Positions 1-7,062 of a stretch of DNA of 10,250 nucleotides are shown piece by piece. The notes under the pieces are model-generated. The model saw only the letters and a list, made by a program, of their open reading frames with translations. It did not search any database and was not told the origin of the DNA. The position numbers and the translations under genes are program-made. Source of the stretch: Syntrophobacter sp. DG_60 (GTDB taxonomy: Bacteria > Desulfobacterota > Desulfofervidia > Desulfofervidales > DG-60); assembly GCA_001304365.1 (NCBI GenBank), contig LJNA01000041.1, forward strand, positions 1 through 10,250, given 5' to 3'. How positions within the stretch are numbered: position 1 is the first letter of the stretch; each line of letters opens with the position of its first letter.

Positions 1-2
1 AA

Positions 3-134
3 GTATTAAAAACCAATATTGAGGATCTGCCTATCACTGAGATAGCTAAATCATCAGCCAATTTCAGAGGCATTCAGGGAAGGGTAAAATATGCTGAAGG
101 CTTCATCTCAGTGCGGCTGTTTATAAATGTGTAG
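3..134 (+). CDS. C-terminal tail of an unidentified upstream protein (partial)
   Basis: A reading frame is open from the left edge to a TAG stop at 132-134, giving 43 residues. The other two forward frames hit stops within the first 25 bases. The tail reads ...EIAKSSANFRGIQGRV... and ends ...SVRLFINV. I do not recognise the family. It overlaps the start of the aminotransferase by 8 nt, the kind of overlap seen between co-transcribed genes, so it is probably the previous gene of the same operon, perhaps also glycan-related (inference). A 43-codon open frame could arise by chance, so confidence is limited. Confidence 0.45.
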   Translation, partial: VLKTNIEDLPITEIAKSSANFRGIQGRVKYAEGFISVRLFINV

Positions 135-1191
135 TAAGCCGATGATCCCACATTCTAGACTCACATTAAATGAAAAGGGCTTTATTACCTCAAGCCTGGA
201 AATTCTTAAATCGGGTCAAATTGCCCAGGGAGAAAAGGTGGCTGAGTTTGAGAAAAGGCTAGCCAATTTTATAGGTGTTAAAGGGGGGGTGGCCACCAAC
301 TCAGGTACTTCAGCTTTACATTTGGCTTTGCTTACCTTGGGAATAAAAGAGGGAGATGAAGTTATTATTCCCAGTTATGTTTGTTCAGCCCCCCTAAACG
401 CCATAAACTATGTAGGGGCCACTCCTGTATTGGTGGACATTAATCCTTCTAGCTTTAATTTGGATGTTAAGAAATTAATCACATGCATTACTAAGAAGAC
501 CAAGGCCATTATAGCACCCCATCTTTTTGGTCTGCCAGCCGACATGGATGAGATTTTATCGGTGGGGGTTCCGGTTATCGAAAACGGGACACAAGCCTTG
601 GGCGCAGTTTATAAGGGGAAGAAGGTTGGTAGCCTAGGCTTACTCTCCGTATTTTCTTTTTACGCCACTAAGGTCATCACCACCGCAGAGGGCGGGATGG
701 TTCTTTCTAGCTCTGAAGAACTGCTGGAAAAAGTTAGGGATCTCCGTGATTACGACAAAAAGTGGAATTATAAAGTCCGCTATAACTATAAAATGACAGA
801 CCTCCAGGCAGCCTTAGGCATAAGTCAGCTAGAAAGCCTTCCTTTATTTTTGAAGAAGAGAAAGGATATAGCCCTCCAATATTTTAGATGGTTAAGGAAA
901 CTTCCCATGGTTTTACCGATACAGCCCAGGGATAGAAATCATATATTTTACCGCTATGTGGTTCAGATAGAAGGCAACCTAAACAGGTATATCGAACTCC
1001 TGCAAAAGGAAGGAGTCTTCTGTGAGCGCCCTGTATACCGACCTTTGCATCATTATCTTGGCCTGGATAATTTTCCCGAGACAGATAAGGTTTGGAATAC
1101 AGCCCTTTCTATCCCCATTTACCCTTCCCTCAAAGAACCAGAGGTACAGAGGGTTATTGAGGCTGTAAAGAATGTAACTTTGATAGTATAG
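127..1191 (+). CDS. DegT/DnrJ/EryC1/StrS-family PLP-dependent sugar aminotransferase
   Basis: This 354-residue fold-type I PLP enzyme belongs to the family that makes amino sugars by transaminating nucleotide-linked keto-sugars, usually for surface polysaccharides or glycosylated products. The N-terminal IPHSRLTL segment, the ATNSGTSALHLAL cofactor loop (residues 56-68), GDEVIIPSY (76-84) and FSFYATK...TTAEGG (177-190) are all family signatures. Lys182 is the expected Schiff-base lysine. Length is typical for the shorter family members. One oddity is that the segment normally reading I-E-D-x-x-Q reads IENGTQ, so the Asp that contacts the pyridine nitrogen is Asn153. No convincing Shine-Dalgarno precedes ATG127. 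ATG142, which starts directly at MIPHSRLTL, fits the usual family N-terminus and is an alternative start. Substrate cannot be told from sequence. The WecA-like neighbour supports a glycan role. Confidence 0.93.
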   Translation: MCSKPMIPHSRLTLNEKGFITSSLEILKSGQIAQGEKVAEFEKRLANFIGVKGGVATNSGTSALHLALLTLGIKEGDEVIIPSYVCSAPLNAINYVGATPVLVDINPSSFNLDVKKLITCITKKTKAIIAPHLFGLPADMDEILSVGVPVIENGTQALGAVYKGKKVGSLGLLSVFSFYATKVITTAEGGMVLSSSEELLEKVRDLRDYDKKWNYKVRYNYKMTDLQAALGISQLESLPLFLKKRKDIALQYFRWLRKLPMVLPIQPRDRNHIFYRYVVQIEGNLNRYIELLQKEGVFCERPVYRPLHHYLGLDNFPETDKVWNTALSIPIYPSLKEPEVQRVIEAVKNVTLIV

Positions 1192-1204
1192 GAATTTTCA
1201 TTTT

Positions 1205-1349
1205 GGACGCAGATAAACGCAGATTGTCAAGATTTTAAATATAAAGAACTAACTGAGGAGATTATTAAAATCTTCTATAGAGTTAAACGTAAGGCATTTG
1301 ATAATTTGAGAAAATAGTTTTCTGCGGGTATCGGCGAAAATCTGCGTCC
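1205..1349. repeat. 145-bp element with inverted terminal repeats of 10-nt period
   Basis: The left end (1205-1224) reads GGACGCAGAT then AAACGCAGAT. The right end (1320-1349), read on the minus strand, is GGACGCAGAT, TTTCGCCGAT, ACCCGCAGAA. The outer 10 bases are a perfect inverted repeat, and the inner units are degenerate copies with the same 10-base period. From memory, such CGCAGAT-rich repeats are common around GxxExxY genes in environmental genomes, and the interior here is a fragment of one. The element fills most of the gap between the aminotransferase and the WecA-like gene, so it probably inserted between them. I see no transposase and no clear target duplication. Confidence 0.7.
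1207..1317 (+). pseudogene. Internally deleted relic of a GxxExxY-family gene
   Basis: A frame without a start codon runs through the repeat-bounded element to a TAG at 1315-1317. Its first part, ending KELTEEIIKIFYRV, resembles the usual N-terminus of GxxExxY proteins (ELTxxIIxxFYxVYN...). It runs straight into KRKAFDNLRK and a stop, which resembles their usual C-terminus (xKRxxFDNxRK). The intervening roughly 90 residues of a normal 120-130-residue protein, including the GxxExxY motif, are missing. This looks like a single internal deletion, leaving the two ends joined in frame. The family is of uncertain function, with a PD-(D/E)XK-like fold proposed. The identification rests on recalled family sequence patterns, not a search. 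Confidence 0.65.
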
Positions 1350-1379
1350 TAATTAATTTGAGCTTACGAGAATAAATTG

Positions 1380-2513
1380 ATGAAAACAGAAATAAAAACA
1401 GAGAGAAAGATTTTACCATATATGGCCCTAATAATAACTCTAGTCCTTATAACTCCCTCTATAAGAAGTAGCTGGTTTATGTGGGGAAACAGATGGCTAT
1501 ATATCTTGTTATCCTCCTTTTTTCTTTCCTATGGGTTGACCTATCTAGTTAGAGGCTGGGCTATCAGGATAGGAGCCTTGGATTATCCCAACCAAAGAAA
1601 GATACACCAAAAACCCACCCCTCTTTTAGGAGGAATAGCCATCTATTTAGGCTTCATGGGTGCTGTTTTGGCTAACTCCATATTTACTCGGGAAGTAGTG
1701 GGAATAATTATAGGAATAAGCCTCCTGGTGTTTATAGGGATTATTGATGACCTAAGGGGAATCAAGTCATGGTTGAAGATTTCAGCTCAAGTGGTAGCTG
1801 TCTCCGTGGTCATTATTCTTGGGGTTACCGTAAAGGTTTTTCCATCCAGTATCTTGGGGAATCTGGGTAATATTATACTCACCTATCTGTGGATTATGGG
1901 GATTACCAATGCATTTAATTTCTTTGATGGAATGGATGGATTAGCCGCTGGCCTGGGCATAATTACTGCCTTTTTCCTAAGTGTTTTAGCCCTTCAAACC
2001 TCTCAGCCCTTTTTAGGTTGGCTATGTGTGGCCATAATTGGGGGATGCCTGGGTTTCCTCCCATACAATTTCAGACTCAGAAAACCTGCCAGTATATTCC
2101 TAGGAGATAGCGGGGGTGCATTTCTAGGATTTGGTCTATCCTCCTTGGCCATCATGGGCGAGTGGGCAGATAATAACCCTATTGTCTCCCTAACTGCCCC
2201 CGTTCTCATATTCTGGGTTTTTATCTTTGATATGACGTACATTACCATAAGTAGAATCGCTAACGGGAAGGTTGCCAATTTAAAGGAATGGGTGGAGCAT
2301 GTAGACAAAGACCATCTGCACCACCGGTTGGCCTTAGTTCTAAACAACGGGAAGCTAACAGTGTCCATAATCTTTCTTATAACTATCTGTTTGGGGCTAA
2401 GTGCTACTGCCCTCAGGTATGCCCGCACCATTGATGCCCTGCTTTTAATCTTACAGGCCGTTATAATAGTGGCTTTAGTAAGTATTCTTCAAAGAAAGGC
2501 AGCCCATAGGTGA
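1380..2513 (+). CDS. WecA/MraY-type polyprenyl-phosphate sugar-1-phosphate transferase
   Basis: This polytopic membrane enzyme (377 residues from ATG1380) transfers a sugar-1-phosphate from a UDP-sugar to undecaprenyl phosphate at the cytoplasmic membrane face, the first step in building many lipid-linked glycans. Numbered from ATG1380, the hallmarks are the RKIHQKPTPLLGG motif (73-85), the metal-binding Asp pair IIDD (121-124), NAFNFFDGMDGLAAG (177-191), FLGDSGG (240-246) and the DHLHHRL loop (311-317). The single GDSGG and HLHH loop favour WecA/TagO-like enzymes over peptidoglycan MraY. About ten hydrophobic segments span most of the protein. An in-frame TTG at 1377 adds one residue, but ATG1380 is the simpler start. 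No strong ribosome-binding site is visible. Sugar specificity (GlcNAc or other) is not decidable. Confidence 0.93.
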   Translation: MKTEIKTERKILPYMALIITLVLITPSIRSSWFMWGNRWLYILLSSFFLSYGLTYLVRGWAIRIGALDYPNQRKIHQKPTPLLGGIAIYLGFMGAVLANSIFTREVVGIIIGISLLVFIGIIDDLRGIKSWLKISAQVVAVSVVIILGVTVKVFPSSILGNLGNIILTYLWIMGITNAFNFFDGMDGLAAGLGIITAFFLSVLALQTSQPFLGWLCVAIIGGCLGFLPYNFRLRKPASIFLGDSGGAFLGFGLSSLAIMGEWADNNPIVSLTAPVLIFWVFIFDMTYITISRIANGKVANLKEWVEHVDKDHLHHRLALVLNNGKLTVSIIFLITICLGLSATALRYARTIDALLLILQAVIIVALVSILQRKAAHR

Positions 2514-2526
2514 GAATCTCAAAACA

Positions 2527-2964
2527 ATGAAGTGGATATTCTTAATGCCTCTAAGAAAAACCTTAGAAAGATTGAAATATTATAGTGACATAAGGCTACT
2601 CTTCCAAATATTATTGGCGTCGTTAAAGGTTTCCCTAATGTTTTACTTTCAGAGGAGCAAACATCTTATCAGGTTGGCTGATCCTGGGGGACTTAAAAGA
2701 AGATCCGGAGACCAGGAGAAGATAACCAGATATGTCTATCTCTGTCTATACCTGCGCCGAAGACTTGGTCTTAAAGATACTTGCTTAACCCATTCAATTC
2801 TTCTCTGCCACATGCTCAGAAAATATGGAATAGATGCCAAGGTAAATTTTGGGACTGAGAGGAATAAAGAAATAAAAGATTTAGCATTTATTGGACACTG
2901 CTGGGTTAGTGTAAATCAGGAGGATGCCCCAACCGGCTATCGGCTTATATATAGATATCCCTAG
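2527..2964 (+). CDS. Transglutaminase-fold leader peptidase, lasso-peptide B2-like
   Basis: The 145-residue protein resembles the Transglut_core3 family, whose members (lasso-peptide B2 proteins such as McjB-type proteases) cut the leader from RiPP precursors. Visible features are a hydrophobic stretch at about 24-41, then the catalytic-type block DTCLTHSILLCHMLRKYGID with Cys86, and GHCWVSV with His124. The Asp completing the triad is not certain; D133 is a candidate. Length fits stand-alone B2 proteins. It starts 13 nt after the WecA-like gene and lies upstream of the ABC exporter and radical SAM cassette. No asparagine-synthetase-like lasso cyclase is present, so it probably serves the radical SAM-modified peptide rather than a lasso peptide (inference). 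A GGTGAG at the end of the previous gene may act as the ribosome-binding site. Confidence 0.8.
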   Translation: MKWIFLMPLRKTLERLKYYSDIRLLFQILLASLKVSLMFYFQRSKHLIRLADPGGLKRRSGDQEKITRYVYLCLYLRRRLGLKDTCLTHSILLCHMLRKYGIDAKVNFGTERNKEIKDLAFIGHCWVSVNQEDAPTGYRLIYRYP

Positions 2965-3003
2965 ATACCAGAAGCCCCATATGGAGGTTGATAAATAAAA
3001 GAA

Positions 3004-3780
3004 ATGCTTTATGCGGTTGAGACCTCGAATCTGACCAAGGTTTTCAGGCCGTCAAAGAATATATTTAGCCTGAAATCCCCAAAGGATAAAATTATAACCG
3101 CCCTAAACCAAGTGGATTTAAAGATAAGAAAGGGTGAGGTATTTGCTGTTTTAGGTCCAAATAGTGCTGGTAAAACCACACTTATAAAGATTCTGTGTTC
3201 TTTAATTACCCCTACCAGTGGCACTGCCCACATAAATGGCTATGATGTGATAAAAGATGAAGACAAAATTAAATCCCTTGTGGGTTTGGTTATTGGGGAA
3301 GAGAGGAGTTTTTATTGGCGCCTGACTGGAAGAGAGAATTTGGAATTCTTCGGAGTGCTTTATAACCTGAGTCTAAACCAGGCGAGAAAGAAGACCGAAG
3401 CTATTATGGAACTGCTAGAAATAGAGGATCCTGACAAGAGATTCCAGGAATATTCCACCGGTAATAAACAAAAACTTGCCCTGGGAAGGTGTCTGCTTTC
3501 CAATTCAGAGGTTATCTTTATGGATGAGCCTACAAAGAGCCTTGACCCTGGTGTGGCATCAAGGTTTAGGAAGTTTATTAAAGAGGTATTAGTCAAAAAG
3601 GAAGGTAAGACCATATTTTTTTCTACTCACTCAACTCAAGAGGCAGAGGAGCTAGCAGATAGAATAGCCATTATGAATAAAGGACGAATTATGGCATATG
3701 GTTCTATAAACGAGCTCAAGGGTAACGGAGCCTCTTTGCTGGATGCCTTTAACCGATTTACATCAAAGAGAGGGGTTTAA
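3004..3780 (+). CDS. ABC-2-type transporter ATP-binding protein
   Basis: This 258-residue single nucleotide-binding domain would power export through the membrane protein encoded next. Walker A is GPNSAGKT (51-58), with Ser where most relatives have Gly. The signature is YSTGNKQKL (150-158), as in the STG variants of NatA/CcmA-like ATPases. Walker B is VIFMDEP (170-176), followed by the D-loop (SLDP, 179-182) and the switch His209 in STHS. The Q-loop position reads IGEERSF rather than carrying an obvious Gln. It lies between the B2-like protease and the permease, 3 nt before the latter, so the two are almost surely one transporter. Its place in the cluster suggests export of the matured peptide; glycan export is the alternative, given the left-hand neighbours. 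Confidence 0.92.
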   Translation: MLYAVETSNLTKVFRPSKNIFSLKSPKDKIITALNQVDLKIRKGEVFAVLGPNSAGKTTLIKILCSLITPTSGTAHINGYDVIKDEDKIKSLVGLVIGEERSFYWRLTGRENLEFFGVLYNLSLNQARKKTEAIMELLEIEDPDKRFQEYSTGNKQKLALGRCLLSNSEVIFMDEPTKSLDPGVASRFRKFIKEVLVKKEGKTIFFSTHSTQEAEELADRIAIMNKGRIMAYGSINELKGNGASLLDAFNRFTSKRGV

Positions 3781-3782
3781 AA

Positions 3783-4592
3783 TTGGCACTTGAGAAGATC
3801 TGGGTCTTTTTGAAAAGAGATTTTTTAACCGCCTCAAGCTATAAGTTTTCCTTTTTTTGGGATGCAGCCGGCATCATTGGCACCATGCTTACTTTCTTCT
3901 TTATCGGGGAGCTATTCAAAAATAGTCACGTTCCCTCGCTTGGCCAATACGGAGGCAACTATTTTTCTTTTGTGATTATCGGGGTTGCCTTCTCAAGCTA
4001 TCTGGGTTCTGCTTTGGGGAACTTTGGTGGGGTAATAGGCAATGAACAGGAGCTGGGTACCATGGAGGCATTAATTATGACCCCCACCCGGATTTCTACC
4101 GTACTTCTGGCGGGTTCACTATGGAATGTCCTCTTTACTACTGTCAGAGTGGCCTTTTATCTCCTGCTAGGAGTTTTATTTTTTAATATGAATTTAAAGG
4201 GGATCAATTTTTTGGCCCTTATAACTGCATTAACTCTATCTCTGGTCCCTTTTATTTCACTGGGGATTATATCGGCAAGTTTCATACTAGCCTTCAAAAG
4301 AGGTGAACCCATTAGTTTCCTCTTCCATGGGGCATCAAAACTGTTGGCAGGAGCCTTTTTCCCCATAGCCATCTTGCCCTTATGGTTTAAGAAGCTTTCA
4401 ATTCTTATTCCCCTCACTTATTCTCTAAGGGCCCTAAGAGGAGTACTTTTGGCACAAAGCACATGGAGAGATTTGGCTCCTGATTTATTGGTGCTTTTAT
4501 TTTTTTCTGTAATTCTATTTCCATTTTCTCTAAAATGTTTTAAGGTTGCCTTAAAGGTGGCCAAGCGGCAGGGAAGCCTAGTCTATTATTGA
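3783..4592 (+). CDS. ABC-2-type transporter permease
   Basis: This 269-residue membrane protein has about six hydrophobic segments (roughly 27-43, 60-78, 105-135, 143-171, 181-201 and 235-252), typical of ABC-2 permeases. The cytoplasmic block NEQELGTMEALIMTPTR (87-103) matches the conserved coupling region of this family, and the later GAFFPIAILP segment is also characteristic. The start is TTG at 3783. A purine-rich GAGAGGGG just upstream, inside the end of the ATPase gene, supports it, and the first internal ATG would remove the conserved N-terminal cytoplasmic segment and first membrane helix. It pairs with the preceding ATPase. The substrate is inferred from position to be the cassette's peptide product, without direct evidence. 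Confidence 0.88.
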   Translation: MALEKIWVFLKRDFLTASSYKFSFFWDAAGIIGTMLTFFFIGELFKNSHVPSLGQYGGNYFSFVIIGVAFSSYLGSALGNFGGVIGNEQELGTMEALIMTPTRISTVLLAGSLWNVLFTTVRVAFYLLLGVLFFNMNLKGINFLALITALTLSLVPFISLGIISASFILAFKRGEPISFLFHGASKLLAGAFFPIAILPLWFKKLSILIPLTYSLRALRGVLLAQSTWRDLAPDLLVLLFFSVILFPFSLKCFKVALKVAKRQGSLVYY

Positions 4593-4610
4593 GAAAAAGG
4601 GCATATTAAA

Positions 4611-4616
4611 GGAGGG
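4611..4616 (+). promoter_or_regulatory. Strong ribosome-binding site for the PqqD-like gene
   Basis: GGAGGG lies 7 nt before ATG4624. It is clearly stronger than the sites of the genes to its left, where translation seems mostly coupled. This suggests that the modification cassette starts a freshly and efficiently translated block. Confidence 0.8.
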
Positions 4617-4623
4617 CAAAAAG

Positions 4624-4902
4624 ATGCCAAAAAGAGAAAATCTTATTGCCAATCCAGAAATCATATTTAGGGAAGAAGGCGATGAGGCCTTTCTCTTCAA
4701 CCCCGAGGATGGAAACCTGTCATGTATAAATGAGCTTGGGGTATTCATCTGGAAGTACTGTGATGGAAAACACACCAGCAATGAGATCATAGATCTCATT
4801 CACAAAGATTATCAAGAAATCCCAAAGACTGAGATACGCAGGGACTTTAACAAATTTGTTAATCAGTTAGAGAAACTTGGTTATTTAAAGGTGAAGAAAT
4901 GA
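4624..4902 (+). CDS. scmD: PqqD-like RiPP recognition protein (ScmD-type)
   Basis: The 92-residue protein has the PqqD layout: an N-terminal strand region, the FNPEDGNLSCINELGVFIWKYCDG core (25-48), where a short hairpin leads into a helix, then HTSNEIIDLIHKDY (50-63) and a C-terminal helix ending LEKLGYLKV (82-90). PqqD-like domains bind leader peptides and present them to radical SAM enzymes. The next gene starts at the ATGA overlap with this stop codon, so the two are translationally coupled. Position before two SPASM radical SAM enzymes matches the ScmD member of the SynChlorMet cassette as I recall it. The PqqD class is clear; the symbol is a family-level guess. Confidence 0.88.
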   Translation: MPKRENLIANPEIIFREEGDEAFLFNPEDGNLSCINELGVFIWKYCDGKHTSNEIIDLIHKDYQEIPKTEIRRDFNKFVNQLEKLGYLKVKK

Positions 4903-5978
4903 AAATACTTTCTGCCCCCCTCAAGGTCACTCTGGCAATTACTAATAAATGCAATCTTTATTGTAAACACTGCGGTGTCTCCTCAACTCGAGATTCAGAA
5001 GAACTAACCACTCAGGAATTTCTAAATCTGATTACAAACTTGGTCCGCTTTAAAGTCTTCGGCTTAAACATAACTGGAGGAGAGCCATTTATGAGACACG
5101 ATATCTTCACCATCTTAGATTTCCTATCTAATCTTCCGCTTCGGTTTAATATCAACACAAATGCCACCTTGATCAATGAGCATATATCAAAAAGGCTGAG
5201 TAGAAATAACAGGTTAGACGGGATCTTGGTAAGTTTAGATGGGTCAAATCCTGAAGTTCATGATAGGTTAAGGGGTAAAGGTGCCTTTCAGGCCACAATT
5301 AAGGGATTGAGGGCTCTTACCGCGTACTTAAAGGGGAAGATAGGCATCTTTACTGTAGTCACCAAATACAACTTTAGAGACTTAGAAAATATAGCAGTAC
5401 TTGTTAAATCCTTTGGAATTACCTCGGTGCAGTTTGAGCCCCTTCTTCCTCAAGGAAATGCACTTTATTATAAACAGGAACTCACCCTTAGCCATAAAGA
5501 GACCATCTTTGTTTACGATTATGTGAAAAAGATCTCCCAGAAATTTGGAGGGCTTATCGCTGGCAACTACCTCACCATGGGAGAGATGTTCAGAAACTGG
5601 GACAGCAATCCTATCCAAAAAGAGGACTCCAATGCAAAGGCTGGAAGACTTTTTAACTGCCAGGGTGCCATAACCAAGATGGTCATAAGGCCAGATGGCT
5701 GGGTGGTCCCATGCGATAGGCTCTGGGACCTAAAGCTTGGCAATGTCCGAGAACACAGCTTACCAGAAATTTGGCTCCAAGGGAAACCCATAAAAGAATT
5801 CAGAAGCCGTTTCTTACACACCGTGGATGACATTGAAGAATGTAAAGACTGTCTATACAAATCTAGGTGTCATGGTGGCTGTCCGGCTGTTCCCTATTAT
5901 ACAGGAAAGGGAATAATTGCCGCTGACCCCATGTCTTGCTATAAGATTTATAAAGAAGCGAGTTTGAGCTATGCCTAA
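4899..5978 (+). CDS. scmE: Radical SAM/SPASM peptide maturase (ScmE-type)
   Basis: This 359-residue enzyme has a radical SAM core and a C-terminal SPASM domain. Cys18, Cys22 and Cys25 in CNLYCKHC form the CX3CX2C site for the SAM-binding 4Fe-4S cluster, and GGEP at 60-63 binds the SAM amino group. The SPASM region supplies Cys254, Cys272, Cys315, Cys318, Cys324, Cys328 and Cys347, a seven-cysteine set able to hold two auxiliary clusters as in PqqE and sactisynthase relatives. It overlaps the PqqD-like gene by 4 nt and the next radical SAM gene by 8 nt. The expected role is oxidative modification of the precursor core, such as a C-C or Cys-thioether crosslink. The precise chemistry cannot be read from sequence. 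Confidence 0.93.
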   Translation: MKILSAPLKVTLAITNKCNLYCKHCGVSSTRDSEELTTQEFLNLITNLVRFKVFGLNITGGEPFMRHDIFTILDFLSNLPLRFNINTNATLINEHISKRLSRNNRLDGILVSLDGSNPEVHDRLRGKGAFQATIKGLRALTAYLKGKIGIFTVVTKYNFRDLENIAVLVKSFGITSVQFEPLLPQGNALYYKQELTLSHKETIFVYDYVKKISQKFGGLIAGNYLTMGEMFRNWDSNPIQKEDSNAKAGRLFNCQGAITKMVIRPDGWVVPCDRLWDLKLGNVREHSLPEIWLQGKPIKEFRSRFLHTVDDIEECKDCLYKSRCHGGCPAVPYYTGKGIIAADPMSCYKIYKEASLSYA

Positions 5979-7059
5979 GCAAAATAAAAATCTTTCCACA
6001 ATCTATTTTTACTCTACCCAACACTGCAATCTCCTGTGCAGGCATTGTTGGCTCTCCCCTCCATTTACAAGAGATAGAGAAGAGTATGTTGATAAGGTTA
6101 AAGATGAGATAACCCTTGATCAAATGAAATGGGCTATAGATGAGGCCCTTGAGCTTGGTCTAAAGGGAATAAAGCTCACCGGTGGTGAGCCATTCCTAAG
6201 GCCGGATATCTTGGATTTTATAGAATATTTTCATAACAAAGGCCTCTATTCATGGATTGAAACCAATGGCACCCTGATTGATAGGGATATGGCAAGGGCA
6301 CTCCAACATTTTAATATCTCTCAAATTTCTGTAAGCATTGATGGTCCTTCAGCCACAGAACACGATAAATTTCGGGGCATTGCCGGAAGCTTTGATAAAG
6401 CTATTAAGGCCATCAAACTACTTGTTAAATATAATATCCCAGTCCAAATAATCTTTAGCCTTTACCGGGGAAATTTGCCCCATCTATGGGAGACCATTTC
6501 GTTAGCCAGAAGTCTAAAGGTCAGATCCCTTAAGATAAATCCACTGGCATTAATGGGAAGGGCTCTAAATCTAAAGAAAAGGGGTCAGACCTTGAACATC
6601 AAGGAGCTTCTTGGTTTGAATAAGGAAATAGAAAAGGGAAATTCCAGAGGGAATCCGCCCGAGATCCTGTTTGATCTACCCTTGGCATTCCAGTCCATTA
6701 GATCTCTCATGTCAGGGAGGGGGGCAAGGTGTGATATCCTAAATATCTTGGGGATATTGGCCGACGGGAGCGTTTCTTTCTGTGGGGTGGGAAGTCAAGA
6801 GAAGGAACTTATAATGGGCAACATAAAATGGGATAGTTTAAGAAAGATCTGGCATGAAAATGAAATTCTAAAAGAAATGAGAAGAAAGATTCCCCTCGGA
6901 TTAGAGGGAATTTGTAAAAAATGTATTATGAAACATGTTTGCCTGGGATTCTGTCGGGCACAAGTTTACACCTTGGAGAAAAACTTTACCTCAAGCCCCT
7001 GGTTTTGTGAACAGGCCCTTCGTTTAGGATTATTTCCTCAAAGCAGGTTGATGGACTAA
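5971..7059 (+). CDS. scmF: Second radical SAM/SPASM peptide maturase (ScmF-type)
   Basis: This 362-residue paralogue of the preceding enzyme carries the radical SAM site Cys19, Cys23, Cys26 (CNLLCRHC), GGEP at 71-74 and SPASM cysteines 254, 271, 315, 318, 324, 328 and 346. These are nearly the same positions as in the first enzyme, although the proteins otherwise differ widely. The insert between the first cluster site and GGEP is longer here (about 11 residues more). The start ATG lies inside the end of the previous gene (8-nt overlap), so the two enzymes are probably made in balanced amounts. Two different maturases imply two modification steps or a cooperating pair on one precursor (inference). 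Confidence 0.93.
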   Translation: MPKQNKNLSTIYFYSTQHCNLLCRHCWLSPPFTRDREEYVDKVKDEITLDQMKWAIDEALELGLKGIKLTGGEPFLRPDILDFIEYFHNKGLYSWIETNGTLIDRDMARALQHFNISQISVSIDGPSATEHDKFRGIAGSFDKAIKAIKLLVKYNIPVQIIFSLYRGNLPHLWETISLARSLKVRSLKINPLALMGRALNLKKRGQTLNIKELLGLNKEIEKGNSRGNPPEILFDLPLAFQSIRSLMSGRGARCDILNILGILADGSVSFCGVGSQEKELIMGNIKWDSLRKIWHENEILKEMRRKIPLGLEGICKKCIMKHVCLGFCRAQVYTLEKNFTSSPWFCEQALRLGLFPQSRLMD

Positions 7060-7062
7060 AAA

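Noticed and set aside
2003..2431. 142-codon open frame on the minus strand
   Set aside because: It lies wholly inside the WecA-like gene, whose motifs are intact, and its translation has no recognisable domain or good start context. It is a shadow frame, as are the other minus-strand frames in the window.
4624..7059. PQQ cofactor biosynthesis
   Set aside because: PqqD- and PqqE-like proteins are present, but there are two radical SAM enzymes, no PqqB or PqqC, and the small peptide lacks the ExxxY motif of PqqA.
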